Positions 8,528 to 18,164 of a stretch of DNA of 64,000 nucleotides are shown here, one piece after another. The DNA is taken from positions 215,928-279,927 of the forward strand of contig NEWS02000007.1 of assembly GCA_002869845.2 (NCBI GenBank), written 5' to 3'. The notes beneath the pieces are model-generated. The model searched no databases, was not told the origin of the DNA, and worked only from the letters and a program-made list of their open reading frames with translations. The stretch's first letter is position 1. The number at the start of each line of letters is the position of its first letter. Both the position numbers and the translations under genes were made by a program. The DNA comes from Nitrospira sp. CG24B. GTDB lineage: Bacteria > Nitrospirota > Nitrospiria > Nitrospirales > Nitrospiraceae.

Positions 8528-9923
8528 ATTTCCTCCTCATTCGATTTCGCAAGAGGATGCCCGTGAGGTTAAGCGTCACCACCACCAGAATCAACACCAA
8601 TGTGGTCACATAGACCATCGGCTTGGCAGCTTCCACATTGGGCGATTGGAACCCCACGTCATAAATATGAAACCCCAAATGCATGAACTTTCGGTCCAGG
8701 TGAATAAACGGCCACGTCCAGTCGATCGGCATAGCCGGCGCCAGTTTGACGACGCCGGTCAACATCAAGGGCGCCACCTCGCCCGCGGCACGAGCCATGG
8801 CCAGGATCAGTCCGGTCAAGATGCCTGGAAGCGCCGTGGGAAGCACCACCTTCCATATGGTTTCCCATTTGGTCGCGCCCAAGCCAATCGACCCTTCTCG
8901 ATACTCCCTCGGCACAGCTGCCAGTCCCTCTTCCGTTGCGACGATCACGACAGGAACGGTCAACAGCGCCAGTGTCAATGAGGCCCACAGAATTCCACCC
9001 GTGCCGAACGTGGGAGTGGGCAGCCGATCAGAAAACCACAGCGCATCCAGCGTGCCCCCGACGCCATACACGAAAAACCCCAACCCGAACACACCGAACA
9101 CGATCGAGGGAACCCCGGCGAGATTATTGACGGCGATACGAACAATCCGCACAATGACTCCCTGGCGGGCATACTCCCTGAGATACAATGCACCGATGAC
9201 ACCAAAGGGGGTCACGACGAAGCTCATGATCATCACCATCAGAACCGTGCCGAAAATGGCTGGGAAAATCCCACCCTCCGTGTTGGCTTCTCGTGGCTCG
9301 GTGGTCAGCACCACCCAGACATTGCCGGCATAGACCCACACCTTCTCCAACTTCGAAAGGTCGTTCGGGCGCAAGACTCGCATGACTTGGCCGAGCGCCA
9401 TGGACTTTTCTCTGCCGTTGGCATCGACAACGAGCAACATATACGTACTCTCTGCCTCACTCGATGCCGCCTGTCGAAGCAGTGCCGGGAGGGACTGCCA
9501 TACGGCCTCCGATCCTTCAGCCACAGTCTGATCTTCCTTGACCAGCGTCTGGAGCCGTCCATAGAAGTTCCCCCACTCGCGCCGCTCCACCATCACGAGA
9601 TCGGCCGGTGTGGCTCGTTCGACGATCTGATCGGTGTTGATCCACCGATAGTCGAGCCCGTACAAGTCGCGATTGCCGATCTTCATCCTGATTCGCGGAA
9701 TTCCTTTCGGACTCACTTCTTCGCCGGCCAACTGACCGATCACATGTTTTCCGTCCTTCAGCGTCAATTCGACGAGATCAGCCGGCCAAAAATACCCGAA
9801 CCCGTTGAGGAGGATGAGCACCAGAAGCCCACCGATCATGAGGAGCGAGATGGACAGCCCAGCCCCACAGCTCCAAATAAAGAGCTCTCCGCTCGCCATG
9901 AAATGTTTGAGCCACAGTTTCAT
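8508..9923 (-). CDS. pstA: phosphate ABC transporter permease PstA with large periplasmic insert
   Basis: A 471-residue permease. The first helix (about 22-46) is followed by some 170 residues of predicted periplasmic sequence (about 48-215) before the five remaining helices, with the EAA-loop text [21 protein letters not shown] contacting PstB. Typical PstA is about 280-300 residues, so the insert explains the extra length; similar long forms are known in some Gammaproteobacteria. It sits between pstC and pstB in one operon, 37 bases after the pstC stop. Confidence 0.9.
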   Translation of the reverse strand: MKLWLKHFMASGELFIWSCGAGLSISLLMIGGLLVLILLNGFGYFWPADLVELTLKDGKHVIGQLAGEEVSPKGIPRIRMKIGNRDLYGLDYRWINTDQIVERATPADLVMVERREWGNFYGRLQTLVKEDQTVAEGSEAVWQSLPALLRQAASSEAESTYMLLVVDANGREKSMALGQVMRVLRPNDLSKLEKVWVYAGNVWVVLTTEPREANTEGGIFPAIFGTVLMVMIMSFVVTPFGVIGALYLREYARQGVIVRIVRIAVNNLAGVPSIVFGVFGLGFFVYGVGGTLDALWFSDRLPTPTFGTGGILWASLTLALLTVPVVIVATEEGLAAVPREYREGSIGLGATKWETIWKVVLPTALPGILTGLILAMARAAGEVAPLMLTGVVKLAPAMPIDWTWPFIHLDRKFMHLGFHIYDVGFQSPNVEAAKPMVYVTTLVLILVVVTLNLTGILLRNRMRRKYAGSAV

Positions 9924-9960
9924 CGAATCAGTCGTGTCCAGTTACGGAAACCCAAGCCAA

Positions 9961-12282
9961 CTAAAATTGGCTATATTTCTCCCTGAGTCGCTGTCGAACC
10001 AGCTCCGCTACCGTATTGAGCAGAAAAGTCGCGATAAAGAGGAGCAACCCCGCCAAAAAGAGTGTGCGATACAAGGTCCCACCATGCGGCGCTTCAGGGA
10101 TCTCCACGGCGATATTCGCGGACAGGGTTCGAAACCCGTTGAAGAGGCTCCAATCCATAATCGGCGTATTGCCGGTTGCCATCAGCACGATCATGGTCTC
10201 GCCAACAGCCCGGCCGAACCCGATCATCAATGCCGAGAAGATGCCTGGGCTGGCCGAGATCAGAACGAGATGGGTGAGCGTTTGCCACCGTGTGGCCCCG
10301 AGGGCCAAGGACCCGGCGATCAGATTCTTTGGCACATTGGAGAGTGCTTCTTCAGAAATGCTGTAGATGATGGGAATGATGGCAAATCCCATGGCCACCC
10401 AGACTACGATGGCGTTGCGCTGATCATAATTCAGACCGAGATGAGTCTGGAGCCAGGGTTTAAAATGACCATCGAACAAGAAGGACTCCCACCACGCGTT
10501 GGTCTCAAGGCACCCCCAGACCACGGCGATGATGATCGGCATCATGAGCAGCGCCTCCGCACCAGGCCGCACACGGTGCTTGAGGGAGGCAGGGAGCAAG
10601 AGAAAGAGTACGCTGGAAAGGGCAATGACCAAGGGCATCACCAAGACCATCCCCGTCATGGCGGGAAAGCTCCGCTCCAGGACCGGCGCAAACCAGAGGC
10701 CGGCCAGAAATCCAAGCACCACGGTGGGCAGCGCGGCCATGATTTCAATTGTAGGCTTGATCTTAGCCCGGAGATTCGGATGCATGAACATGGCGGTGTA
10801 GATGGCGGCTAAGACCGCCAATGGCACCGCCAGGAGTACGGCATAGATGGTGCCCTTAATGGTTCCAAAGATTAACGGGGTTAAGCTGAACTTGGCCTCA
10901 AAGTCGTCCGATCCACTCGATGATTGCCAGACTAGTTCCGGCCGATCATAGCCCTCATACATCACGGGAGAGAACAAGGTAGCCAAGGTGATTTCCGGAT
11001 AGGGGTTTGAAATGTGGTAATGCACCAGACGATTATTTTCGGCGAGACTGACCAGGCCATCCGCCTTGGGAGAAAAATAGGTACTGCGGAGTGCCCCCTG
11101 TTGTGGAGCAAGTGTCAGCAACGTTTGTTCCGACGTCGAATGGTGCAGACGGATTTCTCCCCCGGCATCGGTCGTGATGAATCCCTTATCGCGCTGGGAA
11201 ATCGTGATGTCGGTGACCGCACTCTGATGAGGGACAAACCGATGGATACGTGTCATATGGGTCGTATTCGTCGCGGCATGTTCCCGCACAGGCATCCACA
11301 CGGCAATCTGCCCGGATGCGTCGCCGACCACAAGACTCCGGTCACTCATCAAATAGGCCAGTGCGGTAATCGCCTCGTTTCCTTCAGAAGCCTGACTGAT
11401 CTCAACAAGACCGGGCTTCGCCGGTTCCCGGAGGTCGAAATGATAGACTTTACCGTCTTCCGTACCGACAGCGAGAAGTTCGGCACGACCCGCGAGTGTG
11501 ATTGCCGTCACCCGACCAGAGATGCTGGATGTGAGATCGACCTGTGTGATCGACGCCACAACAGTTCCATCGGGACGGGATGCGGTTCGACTTGTGGTGA
11601 GCCAAAGATGCTGGTCTTGAAGTAGCGCGGCAATCCGAACGTCGGAATCCGTGCTCTGGTAGGCTATCTTGGTGATTGGTTGTGGAGTTGGTGCCGCAAC
11701 CATTGGAGTCCCCACCGTGACGGACGGGACGATCGAACGTTCGTTCCCTTGGAAGTCCTGAGTAAATTCAATCGTCACAGGAATGACGCGGCCGTCTTCC
11801 GTGCCCATGGCGAGCCGGTGCCCCTTCCCCAATGCTCGAGCGAGCGCTGTGACCGAACCATCCGGCAACAAACCGCGCGAAGGAATCTTTGATATGGCCG
11901 ACGTTGTCTCTCCTAAATAGACAAACTCCAATGAGTCACCGCGCAGGACATAGGCGAATTCTTGATGTTCATCAATACCGATAAGTGCTGACGTCGAGAG
12001 ACGCTCAAGCAGAGCGAGTGCAACCGGCTCAGTCGAGGTCGCGTGAGGAGACTGAAAAAGCGGGATGACTTCCTTGACCAGAAATACGCACATCCCGATG
12101 ATGCAGAGGATAATACTGATCCCACCGGTCTTGATGACGACATTGGTGAATCTATCCGTGATTGATCTGATTTGGCGACGGCTGAAGAGTCCGCCCACAA
12201 GGGCCGGGGTCGGAACGGAACCCCGTCCTGGGGAGGGCTCTCCTTGAAGCACCGGGATCGGAGTGAATGGTGGTACGTTCAT
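9961..12282 (-). CDS. pstC: phosphate ABC transporter permease PstC with beta-propeller-like periplasmic domain
   Basis: A 773-residue protein. After one N-terminal helix (about 48-70) come about 370 residues with repeated blades such as ITALAYLMSDRSLVVGDASG and VTAITLAGRAELLAVGTEDG, the look of WD40/PQQ-like repeats. The C-terminal about 300 residues form the PstC permease with the EAA loop SNVPKNLIAGSLALGATRW. The family is usually about 300 residues, so the periplasmic domain is an addition, shared with long PstC proteins known in some other bacteria. It probably interacts with PstS or the PstA insert (inference). The gene follows pstS by about 120 bp. Confidence 0.9.
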   Translation of the reverse strand: MNVPPFTPIPVLQGEPSPGRGSVPTPALVGGLFSRRQIRSITDRFTNVVIKTGGISIILCIIGMCVFLVKEVIPLFQSPHATSTEPVALALLERLSTSALIGIDEHQEFAYVLRGDSLEFVYLGETTSAISKIPSRGLLPDGSVTALARALGKGHRLAMGTEDGRVIPVTIEFTQDFQGNERSIVPSVTVGTPMVAAPTPQPITKIAYQSTDSDVRIAALLQDQHLWLTTSRTASRPDGTVVASITQVDLTSSISGRVTAITLAGRAELLAVGTEDGKVYHFDLREPAKPGLVEISQASEGNEAITALAYLMSDRSLVVGDASGQIAVWMPVREHAATNTTHMTRIHRFVPHQSAVTDITISQRDKGFITTDAGGEIRLHHSTSEQTLLTLAPQQGALRSTYFSPKADGLVSLAENNRLVHYHISNPYPEITLATLFSPVMYEGYDRPELVWQSSSGSDDFEAKFSLTPLIFGTIKGTIYAVLLAVPLAVLAAIYTAMFMHPNLRAKIKPTIEIMAALPTVVLGFLAGLWFAPVLERSFPAMTGMVLVMPLVIALSSVLFLLLPASLKHRVRPGAEALLMMPIIIAVVWGCLETNAWWESFLFDGHFKPWLQTHLGLNYDQRNAIVVWVAMGFAIIPIIYSISEEALSNVPKNLIAGSLALGATRWQTLTHLVLISASPGIFSALMIGFGRAVGETMIVLMATGNTPIMDWSLFNGFRTLSANIAVEIPEAPHGGTLYRTLFLAGLLLFIATFLLNTVAELVRQRLREKYSQF

Positions 12283-12403
12283 ACTCGAACCGTGACTACT
12301 CTCTCCGTTGTTGCCGCTTCGCCATCCGCCGAGTATGTCTCATAGGATAGTGACCGCCTACACACTGTTCACTGCTGCTCCTCACTGACAACTCAGTTGA
12401 AAC

Positions 12404-13396
12404 CTATTCTACTTTTGGCAATTCCTTTTCAATCACGCTCTGCGGGAGTGGAAAGAAACCATCCTTGATGACGATGGCTTGCCCTTCCTTGCTATAAATA
12501 AACTTGATGAACTCCTTCACGAGCGGATCAAGCGGCTTGTTCGGAGCTTTATTGACGTACACCAACAAATGCCGCCAGAGGGGATAGGACCCGTTCATGG
12601 CATTGGTCTGTGTGGGAGCCACAAAGGGTGCCCCCTCCTTTTCAGCCAACGGAAGTACTCGCACCCCGGAGGTTAAGTAGCCAATCCCGCTGTAGCCGAT
12701 GCCGGACTGATCTTCCGTGATACCCTGCACCACGGAGGCAGAACCTGGCTGCTCTTTGACTTCATCTTTAAAGTCACCGTTCTTGAGCGCAAACTCCTTG
12801 AAAAATCCGTAGGTGCCGGATGCTGAGTTACGGCCATAGATGCTGATCGGAGAGGTCGCCACTTCGCCCGTCACCCCCAGCTGATCCCACCGTTCGAGGG
12901 TTTGTGACGCGCCAAATCGGCGGGTCTTCGAGAAGATCGCGTCGACCTGCGCCATCGTGAGTCCTTGGACAGAGTTGTCCTTATTGACATAGACGGCCAG
13001 CGCATCGATGGCGACGGGAAATGCGGTGGGCTTGTACCGGAATTTTCTTTCGAAGGAATCCATCTCGGTATTTTTCATCGCACGGGACATTGGGCCCAGC
13101 TGCGCGGTCCCTTCAATCAGGGCCGGAGGTGCAGTGCTCGATCCCTTGCCTTCGATTTGAATTTTGACGCTTGGATATTGCTTGCGAAATCCTTCGGCCC
13201 ACAACGTCATGAGGTTGTTGAGCGTGTCCGAACCGATGCTATTCACATTCCCTGATACCCCGCTGACTTTGAGGTACCCCTTCAAGGCCGGATCCAGCAC
13301 GATGGCGTCGTCGGCATGGGCCGATGGGATTGCAGAAACAAGAGCCCCAAGAAGGGCGATGCAGGTGAGACCAGACTTGGCAGCCGATATGTTCAT
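12404..13396 (-). CDS. pstS: phosphate-binding protein PstS
   Basis: A 330-residue periplasmic binding protein. A signal peptide ends near IPSAHA-DD. Phosphate-binding elements include the GSDTLNNL and GKGSSTAPPALIEG loops and the SGTYGFFKEF loop. I start at the ATG at 13396, which has AGGA six bases upstream; an in-frame start eight codons earlier lacks one. It delivers phosphate to PstCA. The promoter region holds a three-unit Pho box and a -10 element, so PhoB control under phosphate limitation is likely. Confidence 0.92.
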   Translation of the reverse strand: MNISAAKSGLTCIALLGALVSAIPSAHADDAIVLDPALKGYLKVSGVSGNVNSIGSDTLNNLMTLWAEGFRKQYPSVKIQIEGKGSSTAPPALIEGTAQLGPMSRAMKNTEMDSFERKFRYKPTAFPVAIDALAVYVNKDNSVQGLTMAQVDAIFSKTRRFGASQTLERWDQLGVTGEVATSPISIYGRNSASGTYGFFKEFALKNGDFKDEVKEQPGSASVVQGITEDQSGIGYSGIGYLTSGVRVLPLAEKEGAPFVAPTQTNAMNGSYPLWRHLLVYVNKAPNKPLDPLVKEFIKFIYSKEGQAIVIKDGFFPLPQSVIEKELPKVE

Positions 13397-13446
13397 AAAC
13401 AGTCCTTTCGTAATCACCAACTTATCCCTCTCAGCACAATAACCCT

Positions 13447-13490
13447 GTTATATTGCGACTACATTACGCGAATGTTACAGACGTGTTACA
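13447..13490 (-). promoter_or_regulatory. PhoB-type box and -10 element of pstS
   Basis: Read on the minus strand, three 7-bp direct repeats TGTAACA (13490-13484), TGTAACA (13479-13473) and CGTAATG (13468-13462) are separated by 4-bp spacers, the 11-bp period of PhoB half-sites. A TATAAC -10 element (13452-13447) follows after a 9-bp gap. The box replaces a -35, as in classical Pho promoters. Confidence 0.8.
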
Positions 13491-13524
13491 AAGCAAGCAC
13501 CCTAGCTTGAACGACCTTGATTAA

Positions 13525-13548
13525 AGGGGCAGGCTGTGACCTGCCCCT
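13525..13548 (-). terminator. hairpin downstream of the porin gene
   Basis: AGGGGCAGG-CTGTGA-CCTGCCCCT gives a perfect 9-bp stem just past the porin stop codon. On the minus strand it is followed by TTTAAT, a short U tract. It separates the porin transcript from the pstS promoter. Confidence 0.7.
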
Positions 13549-13556
13549 AGTCATCA

Positions 13557-14900
13557 TCAGAAGTTAAACTGCATCTGCGTCCGGACAATATCCCCTTCAC
13601 GGATGTTATAGGGTGCAGTTTGCGTATCGGTACGTCTGCTTCGGGCATAGGCAATCGTGAACTCTAAGGACTTCGCGATTTGCCACTCCATCCCGACTTC
13701 CCATTCCCGAACCACATTGAATGGAGAATTGGTCCGATGCTTCTTTCCGCCGCTGTATTCTTGGTATCGGACATAGGGAATCAGGGTGGTCATCCAGGGC
13801 TTATTCACATCCCACTTATACATCCCCTGGACGTAGCCGCCCTGGATATCACCTTCTTGAATGGCTGTTCGTGTTGCATTCAATTCCGGCCCATGGCCCC
13901 AATTCCATTCCGCTTGGAAACCGATTGGTTGCGGATACAGCACGAAATGGACGCCGACTCGCTCATCAAGGATATTCCCATTATTTTCTCGTATGGGAGT
14001 TGCCGCGAGACCAGTACCCGAAGCCGCCCCAACATTGAACGCCCCACGATACGCATCGACACCGAACTGAATAATCTGCCCGTAGGGCAACTCCATGGGA
14101 TAGGTGGCATGGAGGACGATATGTTTATTATCATTACGCTCGTTGACATTGATGGTCTGACCATTGTAGACCCCGACGCCTAAGACGCCGTAGTCCCCGG
14201 ATCCCTTGAGGCCAGAGTCAACCAGCTTTCTGAATAATTTCTTAGTCTCAGCCGGCGTGTAATAGATGAAGAAGCCGAGATCCCGTTCGCCCTGCACCGC
14301 ACTGTTGATCCCATCGCTTCGGTCGAAGGCCAGCCGACTTTGACTAGACTGCAGAGTTTCAAAGCCAAACGGAACTTTTGACTGCCCTACACGAACCCGT
14401 AATTCCTTTTCTGCGAAGAACAGAAACGGTACGGGCAGAAAAACATCGGCATAGTAGTCGCGAAGCTGGACAAAGTGATTGCTCTGATCCCCTGTCGTGC
14501 CAGGCACAGTACCTGCAAATTCAGGCTGAATATAGATGGACAGCCAATCCGTCACGTCGCCTGATATGACAAGACGGGCTCGGCGGAATGCGAAGCCTGT
14601 ATCATCCCGAATGGTGTTATCGTATTCACTCCGTATCGATTTATCTCCGGGAAGGTAGCTATAACGAGCTTGCACGTAACCACGAATGCTGATCTTGTCG
14701 AACCATTTCTTGATCGCGGCCCTCTCGGCAATAATTGCATCGTCTCGCTCATGCTCGGCCTTGAGCTTGAGCCATTCTTCTTTCGTGATTTGTCCCTTCT
14801 CGTACAGAAGATCTTCCACGCTGGCTTGAGCCGGATTGGTCTGAAAGAGCAACCCAAGACCGAAGACACACGCGGCAACCGCAAACCACCATCGCTTCAT
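13557..14900 (-). CDS. phosphate-selective porin (OprP/OprO family)
   Basis: A 447-residue outer-membrane protein. A signal peptide ends at about residue 26 (NPAQA-SV). A short helical segment (about 27-65, rich in Glu/Lys) precedes the barrel, which starts near ISIRGYVQARY and ends with the aromatic TQMQFNF, a typical barrel C-terminus. The text FAFRRARLVISGDVTDW matches the porin O and P family. Its own four-unit Pho box and position next to pstS argue for phosphate or polyphosphate uptake across the outer membrane. Confidence 0.87.
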   Translation of the reverse strand: MKRWWFAVAACVFGLGLLFQTNPAQASVEDLLYEKGQITKEEWLKLKAEHERDDAIIAERAAIKKWFDKISIRGYVQARYSYLPGDKSIRSEYDNTIRDDTGFAFRRARLVISGDVTDWLSIYIQPEFAGTVPGTTGDQSNHFVQLRDYYADVFLPVPFLFFAEKELRVRVGQSKVPFGFETLQSSQSRLAFDRSDGINSAVQGERDLGFFIYYTPAETKKLFRKLVDSGLKGSGDYGVLGVGVYNGQTINVNERNDNKHIVLHATYPMELPYGQIIQFGVDAYRGAFNVGAASGTGLAATPIRENNGNILDERVGVHFVLYPQPIGFQAEWNWGHGPELNATRTAIQEGDIQGGYVQGMYKWDVNKPWMTTLIPYVRYQEYSGGKKHRTNSPFNVVREWEVGMEWQIAKSLEFTIAYARSRRTDTQTAPYNIREGDIVRTQMQFNF

Positions 14901-14944
14901 TCGATTACCTCCCTCTAGTTGGTCATGTTTCGGATACCTGGCGA

Positions 14945-14999
14945 GGTATAGTTCAACAGCGTTAAGATAGTGCTACGGGATTGTTGCAGATTTGTTAAA
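14945..14999 (-). promoter_or_regulatory. four-unit PhoB-type box and -10 element of the porin gene
   Basis: On the minus strand, TTTAACA (14999-14993), TGCAACA (14988-14982), CGTAGCA (14977-14971) and CTTAACG (14966-14960) are spaced exactly 11 bp apart. A TATACC -10 element (14950-14945) follows after 9 bp, the same gap as at pstS. Two tandem PhoB dimers could bind here. Confidence 0.78.
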
Positions 15000-15080
15000 T
15001 CGACGATGGCCTGGCTAATGGCAACGACTCACGCAAAAGGTGAGCTGCTGCAACCAGTCCAAGAGGGAAGTCCGCTGCGG

Positions 15081-15515
15081 ATGAACGAATCATTGAACAC
15101 ACGCGACCAGCACCATACTGAACCGCCTCTCTGGTCGATGGCTGTAGCAGTGCTCGTTATCCTCGGTGCCCCGCTGGTTCTCTACTCTTTCGCTCCGACT
15201 GGCCCTATTCGAGAAGGGGACACCGCGTTCTCAGAGGGTGAACAGCAGGTGCAGATCCGTCACGCAGCGACCGATCAATCGGGTAAGACGGACAACACGT
15301 GTTTACTTGATCCGAACAGTCCGTTGATCATCCTTCACGCTTCAACCGACCAGGGAGATGGCTCGATCATTGCGCATGTTCAAGGCAACCCCACTGACGA
15401 ATGGCCTTTTTGCCCCGTACATGCCGAGGTGATACTGAAAACCCATCAGATATTCCAGAAGCCCGCGGTCTTTAGGACGGTACGAGAGATCTTGGTCGGA
15501 TGGTTCAGTCGATGA
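15081..15515 (+). CDS. hypothetical single-pass membrane protein
   Basis: A 144-residue protein from the ATG at 15081. One hydrophobic helix (about residues 18-37, MAVAVLVILGAPLVLYSF) anchors a C-terminal domain of about 105 residues. That domain has two cysteines (NTCLLDP and WPFCPVH) that could form a disulfide. No family is recognised. An upstream start at 14970 exists but would put the initiator inside the Pho box. The gene is divergent from the porin, so PhoB binding might affect it as well. Confidence in the start is low. Confidence 0.5.
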   Translation: MNESLNTRDQHHTEPPLWSMAVAVLVILGAPLVLYSFAPTGPIREGDTAFSEGEQQVQIRHAATDQSGKTDNTCLLDPNSPLIILHASTDQGDGSIIAHVQGNPTDEWPFCPVHAEVILKTHQIFQKPAVFRTVREILVGWFSR

Positions 15516-15526
15516 GAGAGGTGCCG

Positions 15527-16090
15527 TTACCCTTTTAGGCGCTGAGCAAATTGCTTTCGGAACTTTGCAACTTTTGGACCGACCACAAACTGGCAGTAAC
15601 CCTGAAGGGGATTTCGAGCAAAGTATTCCTGATGATAAGACTCCGCCTCATACCACTGACTGACTGATACGACCTGCGTGACGATGGGAGCATCGTAGAG
15701 TCTTTCGGTCGTAAGAGATTTAATGAGATTCTCAGCGGTTTGCTGCTGTTCCGGGGACGTGTAGAAAATCGCCGATCGATACTGGGTGCCTGTATCATTT
15801 CCTTGCCGGTTGAGGGTCGTGGGATCGTGAATGAGGAAAAATATTTCGAGGAGTTCCTTGTAGGTGATCACGCGGGGATCAAAGGCCATTCGTACCGCTT
15901 CGGCATGGCCTGTCTGCCCCCCACACACTGCTTCATAACTGGGGCGATCTAGATTACCCCCAATATACCCAGACTCGACCGATTCCACCCCCCTGACCTG
16001 GTCAAAGACAGCCTCAAGACACCAAAAACAGCCGCCTGCAAGAATAGCGACTTCCTGCTGAGGTAAGATTGATCGTGATTCGATGCCCAT
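15527..16090 (-). CDS. msrA: peptide methionine sulfoxide reductase MsrA
   Basis: A 187-residue enzyme with the catalytic GCFWC motif at residues 20-24 (nucleophile Cys21) and the family blocks SGYIGG, YEAVCGGQTGHAEAV and EAESYHQEYF. It reduces the S-epimer of methionine sulfoxide using thioredoxin. Resolving cysteines may be Cys56 or the C-terminal Cys in GYCQFV. It ends 12 bp from the convergent membrane-protein gene. Confidence 0.93.
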   Translation of the reverse strand: MGIESRSILPQQEVAILAGGCFWCLEAVFDQVRGVESVESGYIGGNLDRPSYEAVCGGQTGHAEAVRMAFDPRVITYKELLEIFFLIHDPTTLNRQGNDTGTQYRSAIFYTSPEQQQTAENLIKSLTTERLYDAPIVTQVVSVSQWYEAESYHQEYFARNPLQGYCQFVVGPKVAKFRKQFAQRLKG

Positions 16091-16141
16091 TGTGTGATCG
16101 GTCGAGTGGATGACAAGATTCTTCCTGCAGGCGAAGACCGA

Positions 16142-16300
16142 CTACTCCTCATCTTCCTCAATATCCTCAATCCCTTCATAACTCATTTCAGGGAAAGCCG
16201 CCGACGCCTTTTCACAGGCGGTTTCAATCATCTCTTCCGCATCTTCCGCCGAATCGGCATCGACCAAGAACTTCACGGTGATTGCATACCTCTGTTCCAC
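16142..16300 (-). CDS. small acidic protein, 52 residues
   Basis: A GTG start is preceded by AAAGGAG six to seven bases upstream, a strong ribosome binding site. The product begins VEQRYAITVKFLVDADSAED and ends in a run of Glu/Asp (EDIEEDEE); the predicted order is beta strand, helix, acidic tail. The pattern of a strand followed by a helix with regularly spaced alanines and glutamates looks like real protein. It lies 51 bp upstream of msrA on the same strand and may be co-transcribed. No family is recognised. Confidence 0.6.
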   Translation of the reverse strand: MEQRYAITVKFLVDADSAEDAEEMIETACEKASAAFPEMSYEGIEDIEEDEE

Positions 16301-16533
16301 CCCCGACTCCTTTCTCTATCCTCATGCCATGAGTTTTCCATTGGGACCTCGGTCGCTCTGTACTTTCCGACAGTTACGGTAGCCATGTCAACCGTGTTCA
16401 GGGTCAGGATAGCGCCTGCACAACGCATACGGCCACACTGCAGAGTGAGAGAACGACGAGATCTCATCGAGCAGAATTTCAGGAAATACTTACGAGAGAG
16501 GACCTGTGCAGGCTGGAGCGATTGGAAAAGAAG

Positions 16534-16953
16534 TTACTCGTCCTGTTCAAGTTCGGAGAGTATCGTCTTGAGCTTCGCCAGCTCTTCTGGACTGATACGC
16601 GAAAAGGCAATCCCAAAACTATTGCCATCGACCCAACGCACCGTGGCTTCATCGATTCTCAATGGCCAATCCAGGCCTGGAATGTGAAGTCGACATTCGA
16701 ACCTCGTACCTTGCTCCACCTTGATGTCGCTTTCGATCCTACACCCACCGATGGAAATATCCAGAGTTCTTCCCTGCCCCTCCTGCTTTTGCCCCGAGAA
16801 GGTGCTGCGAAATTGGGTGGTGAACCTTGGCTGGACCCGCCGATCCTCTGGCAGAGGTTTGACCGGAGTCTGATCAGAGGGTTTTGACTTGAAGAGTGAA
16901 CTGAGCTTCTTCAACGATGAAATCCTTCGCTCAACCTCATCATGTGGGAGCAC
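16534..16953 (-). CDS. PilZ-domain protein
   Basis: A 139-residue protein with a PilZ domain from about residue 36. The c-di-GMP contacts are RRVQPR (38-43) and DISIGG (65-70, DxSxxG). A basic N-terminal tail of 35 residues precedes it. No output domain is fused, so it would act by binding a partner. It is transcribed in the same direction as pal and msrA. Confidence 0.85.
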   Translation of the reverse strand: MLPHDEVERRISSLKKLSSLFKSKPSDQTPVKPLPEDRRVQPRFTTQFRSTFSGQKQEGQGRTLDISIGGCRIESDIKVEQGTRFECRLHIPGLDWPLRIDEATVRWVDGNSFGIAFSRISPEELAKLKTILSELEQDE

Positions 16954-17023
16954 TCCATCCGACCTTTTCGAACCCTAGTGAAGAACTGGTCCTCTTCGCG
17001 AATTGATCTCTTCATGAAATACC

Positions 17024-17659
17024 CTACTTCTTGATGGAAAGAAGCATGTGGCCGCGGCGGTTCTGTTGATAGCAGGGCTCATCCCGATCAAAGCAGAAGG
17101 GACGCTCCTTTCCATATGAGACAATCGCCACCTGCTTGGGATTTGCCCCAACTTCCGCCAAATAGCTCCGAGCAGCCTTGGCGCGTTTGTCGCCCAACAC
17201 CATGTTGTAATCGGTCGTGCCTCGCTCGTCACAGTGCCCTTCAATCTTCAGCGTGGCGCCTGGATGGTCCTTAAGATACGCCGCGTCGTGATTGAGCGCT
17301 TCCATACCGGGCTCCGACAAGGTCCACTGGTCATACCCAAAGAACACATCCTGCATCCCCGCCTCCACGGCATCCTTTTCTTCTTGTGTCAATTCCGCAC
17401 GCTGATGCGCGCTGCGCCCAGACGGGTTCATTGAGGTCGAGTATCCGCCTTGCCCAAGTCGCTCCTCTGACGGATTACGGGAGAACCCACTCAATTCTCC
17501 GCTGGGGCCTCCTCTCGACATATTGGGGAGCTTCGCAGCCCCGCTCTCCGCATCACCTGCCCCCTCAGACTTAAGCCATTTTGTGTTACAGCCTTGGGTT
17601 GACAACAAAATTAATCCCATCGCCACCACCGCTCCGGACTTCGCAATTACTCTATTCAT
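17024..17659 (-). CDS. pal: peptidoglycan-associated lipoprotein Pal
   Basis: A 211-residue lipoprotein: signal peptide with lipobox LSTQGC (lipidated Cys24), a Gly/Ser-rich linker, then an OmpA C-terminal domain (about 95-211) with TLKIEGHCDERGTTDYNM and the meso-DAP-binding NRRGH region. It ties the outer membrane to the wall as part of Tol-Pal. I start at 17659, where GGAGG and AGAGG precede the ATG; the 42 codons further upstream look non-coding. The C-terminal domain carries two extra cysteines (PFCFDRDEPCY) likely to form a disulfide. Confidence 0.9.
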   Translation of the reverse strand: MNRVIAKSGAVVAMGLILLSTQGCNTKWLKSEGAGDAESGAAKLPNMSRGGPSGELSGFSRNPSEERLGQGGYSTSMNPSGRSAHQRAELTQEEKDAVEAGMQDVFFGYDQWTLSEPGMEALNHDAAYLKDHPGATLKIEGHCDERGTTDYNMVLGDKRAKAARSYLAEVGANPKQVAIVSYGKERPFCFDRDEPCYQQNRRGHMLLSIKK

Positions 17660-17999
17660 ACCTCTTCCCCTCCATATGACATCCCGATCCAGTGGCTCAA
17701 TCGATTCAGTGGTAATTACCGTTGTACTGATAACCTTGCGTGAGGCTTGCCGGTTGCCTTCTTGCACACAAAATAAATATAGCACCGCTGTTGAAAAGGG
17801 ACGCTTTAGCAGAAGCCTAGCCGATGAATGACAGGATGCCTAATAAATTCAAATATTTGGCCGGGCGACGGGGAAAGATTGTCTGACTAGACAGAGAACT
17901 AAAATTGGGCCAGCACGAATACGAGAAACATGAGGGGGAGAGAAGAGAGAGGCCGATCAAGCACCACCGGTAGCTTAATCGGACGGACCCCTCTCTTGC
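17660..17999. other. 340-bp stretch without a clear gene
   Basis: This holds the pal promoter region and, at the far end, the 3' side of the tiny gene at 18000-18140. A TGTCT-GACT-AGACA inverted repeat lies near 17880-17893. I see no convincing ORF. Confidence 0.5.
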
Positions 18000-18140
18000 T
18001 CAGCGGGATCCTTTCCGATCAGACCAACGGATCGGTTGCAATACTGCTCCTAACCCAGCCATCGCACCGATCAACAACAGCATGGCTAGTGCAATCACGA
18101 GGAAAAATGCTGCTCTCATGTCGTGCAAAATGGGGATCAT
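18000..18140 (-). CDS. tiny membrane protein, 46 residues
   Basis: An ATG with GGGAGG six bases upstream opens a 46-residue frame. A single hydrophobic helix (about residues 11-34, FFLVIALAMLLLIGAMAGLG) is followed by a basic tail ending SDRKGSR. The strong ribosome binding site and clean topology favour a real small membrane protein. It starts 24 bp after the stop of the small zinc-ribbon gene and is probably translated from the same message. Function unknown. Confidence 0.55.
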   Translation of the reverse strand: MIPILHDMRAAFFLVIALAMLLLIGAMAGLGAVLQPIRWSDRKGSR

Positions 18141-18164
18141 AGTACCTCCCTCTGCTTGCTCGAT

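Noticed and set aside
9805..10812. 335-codon plus-strand frame opposite pstA/pstC
   Set aside because: His/Asp/Gln-rich antisense translation of permease helices, no motif.
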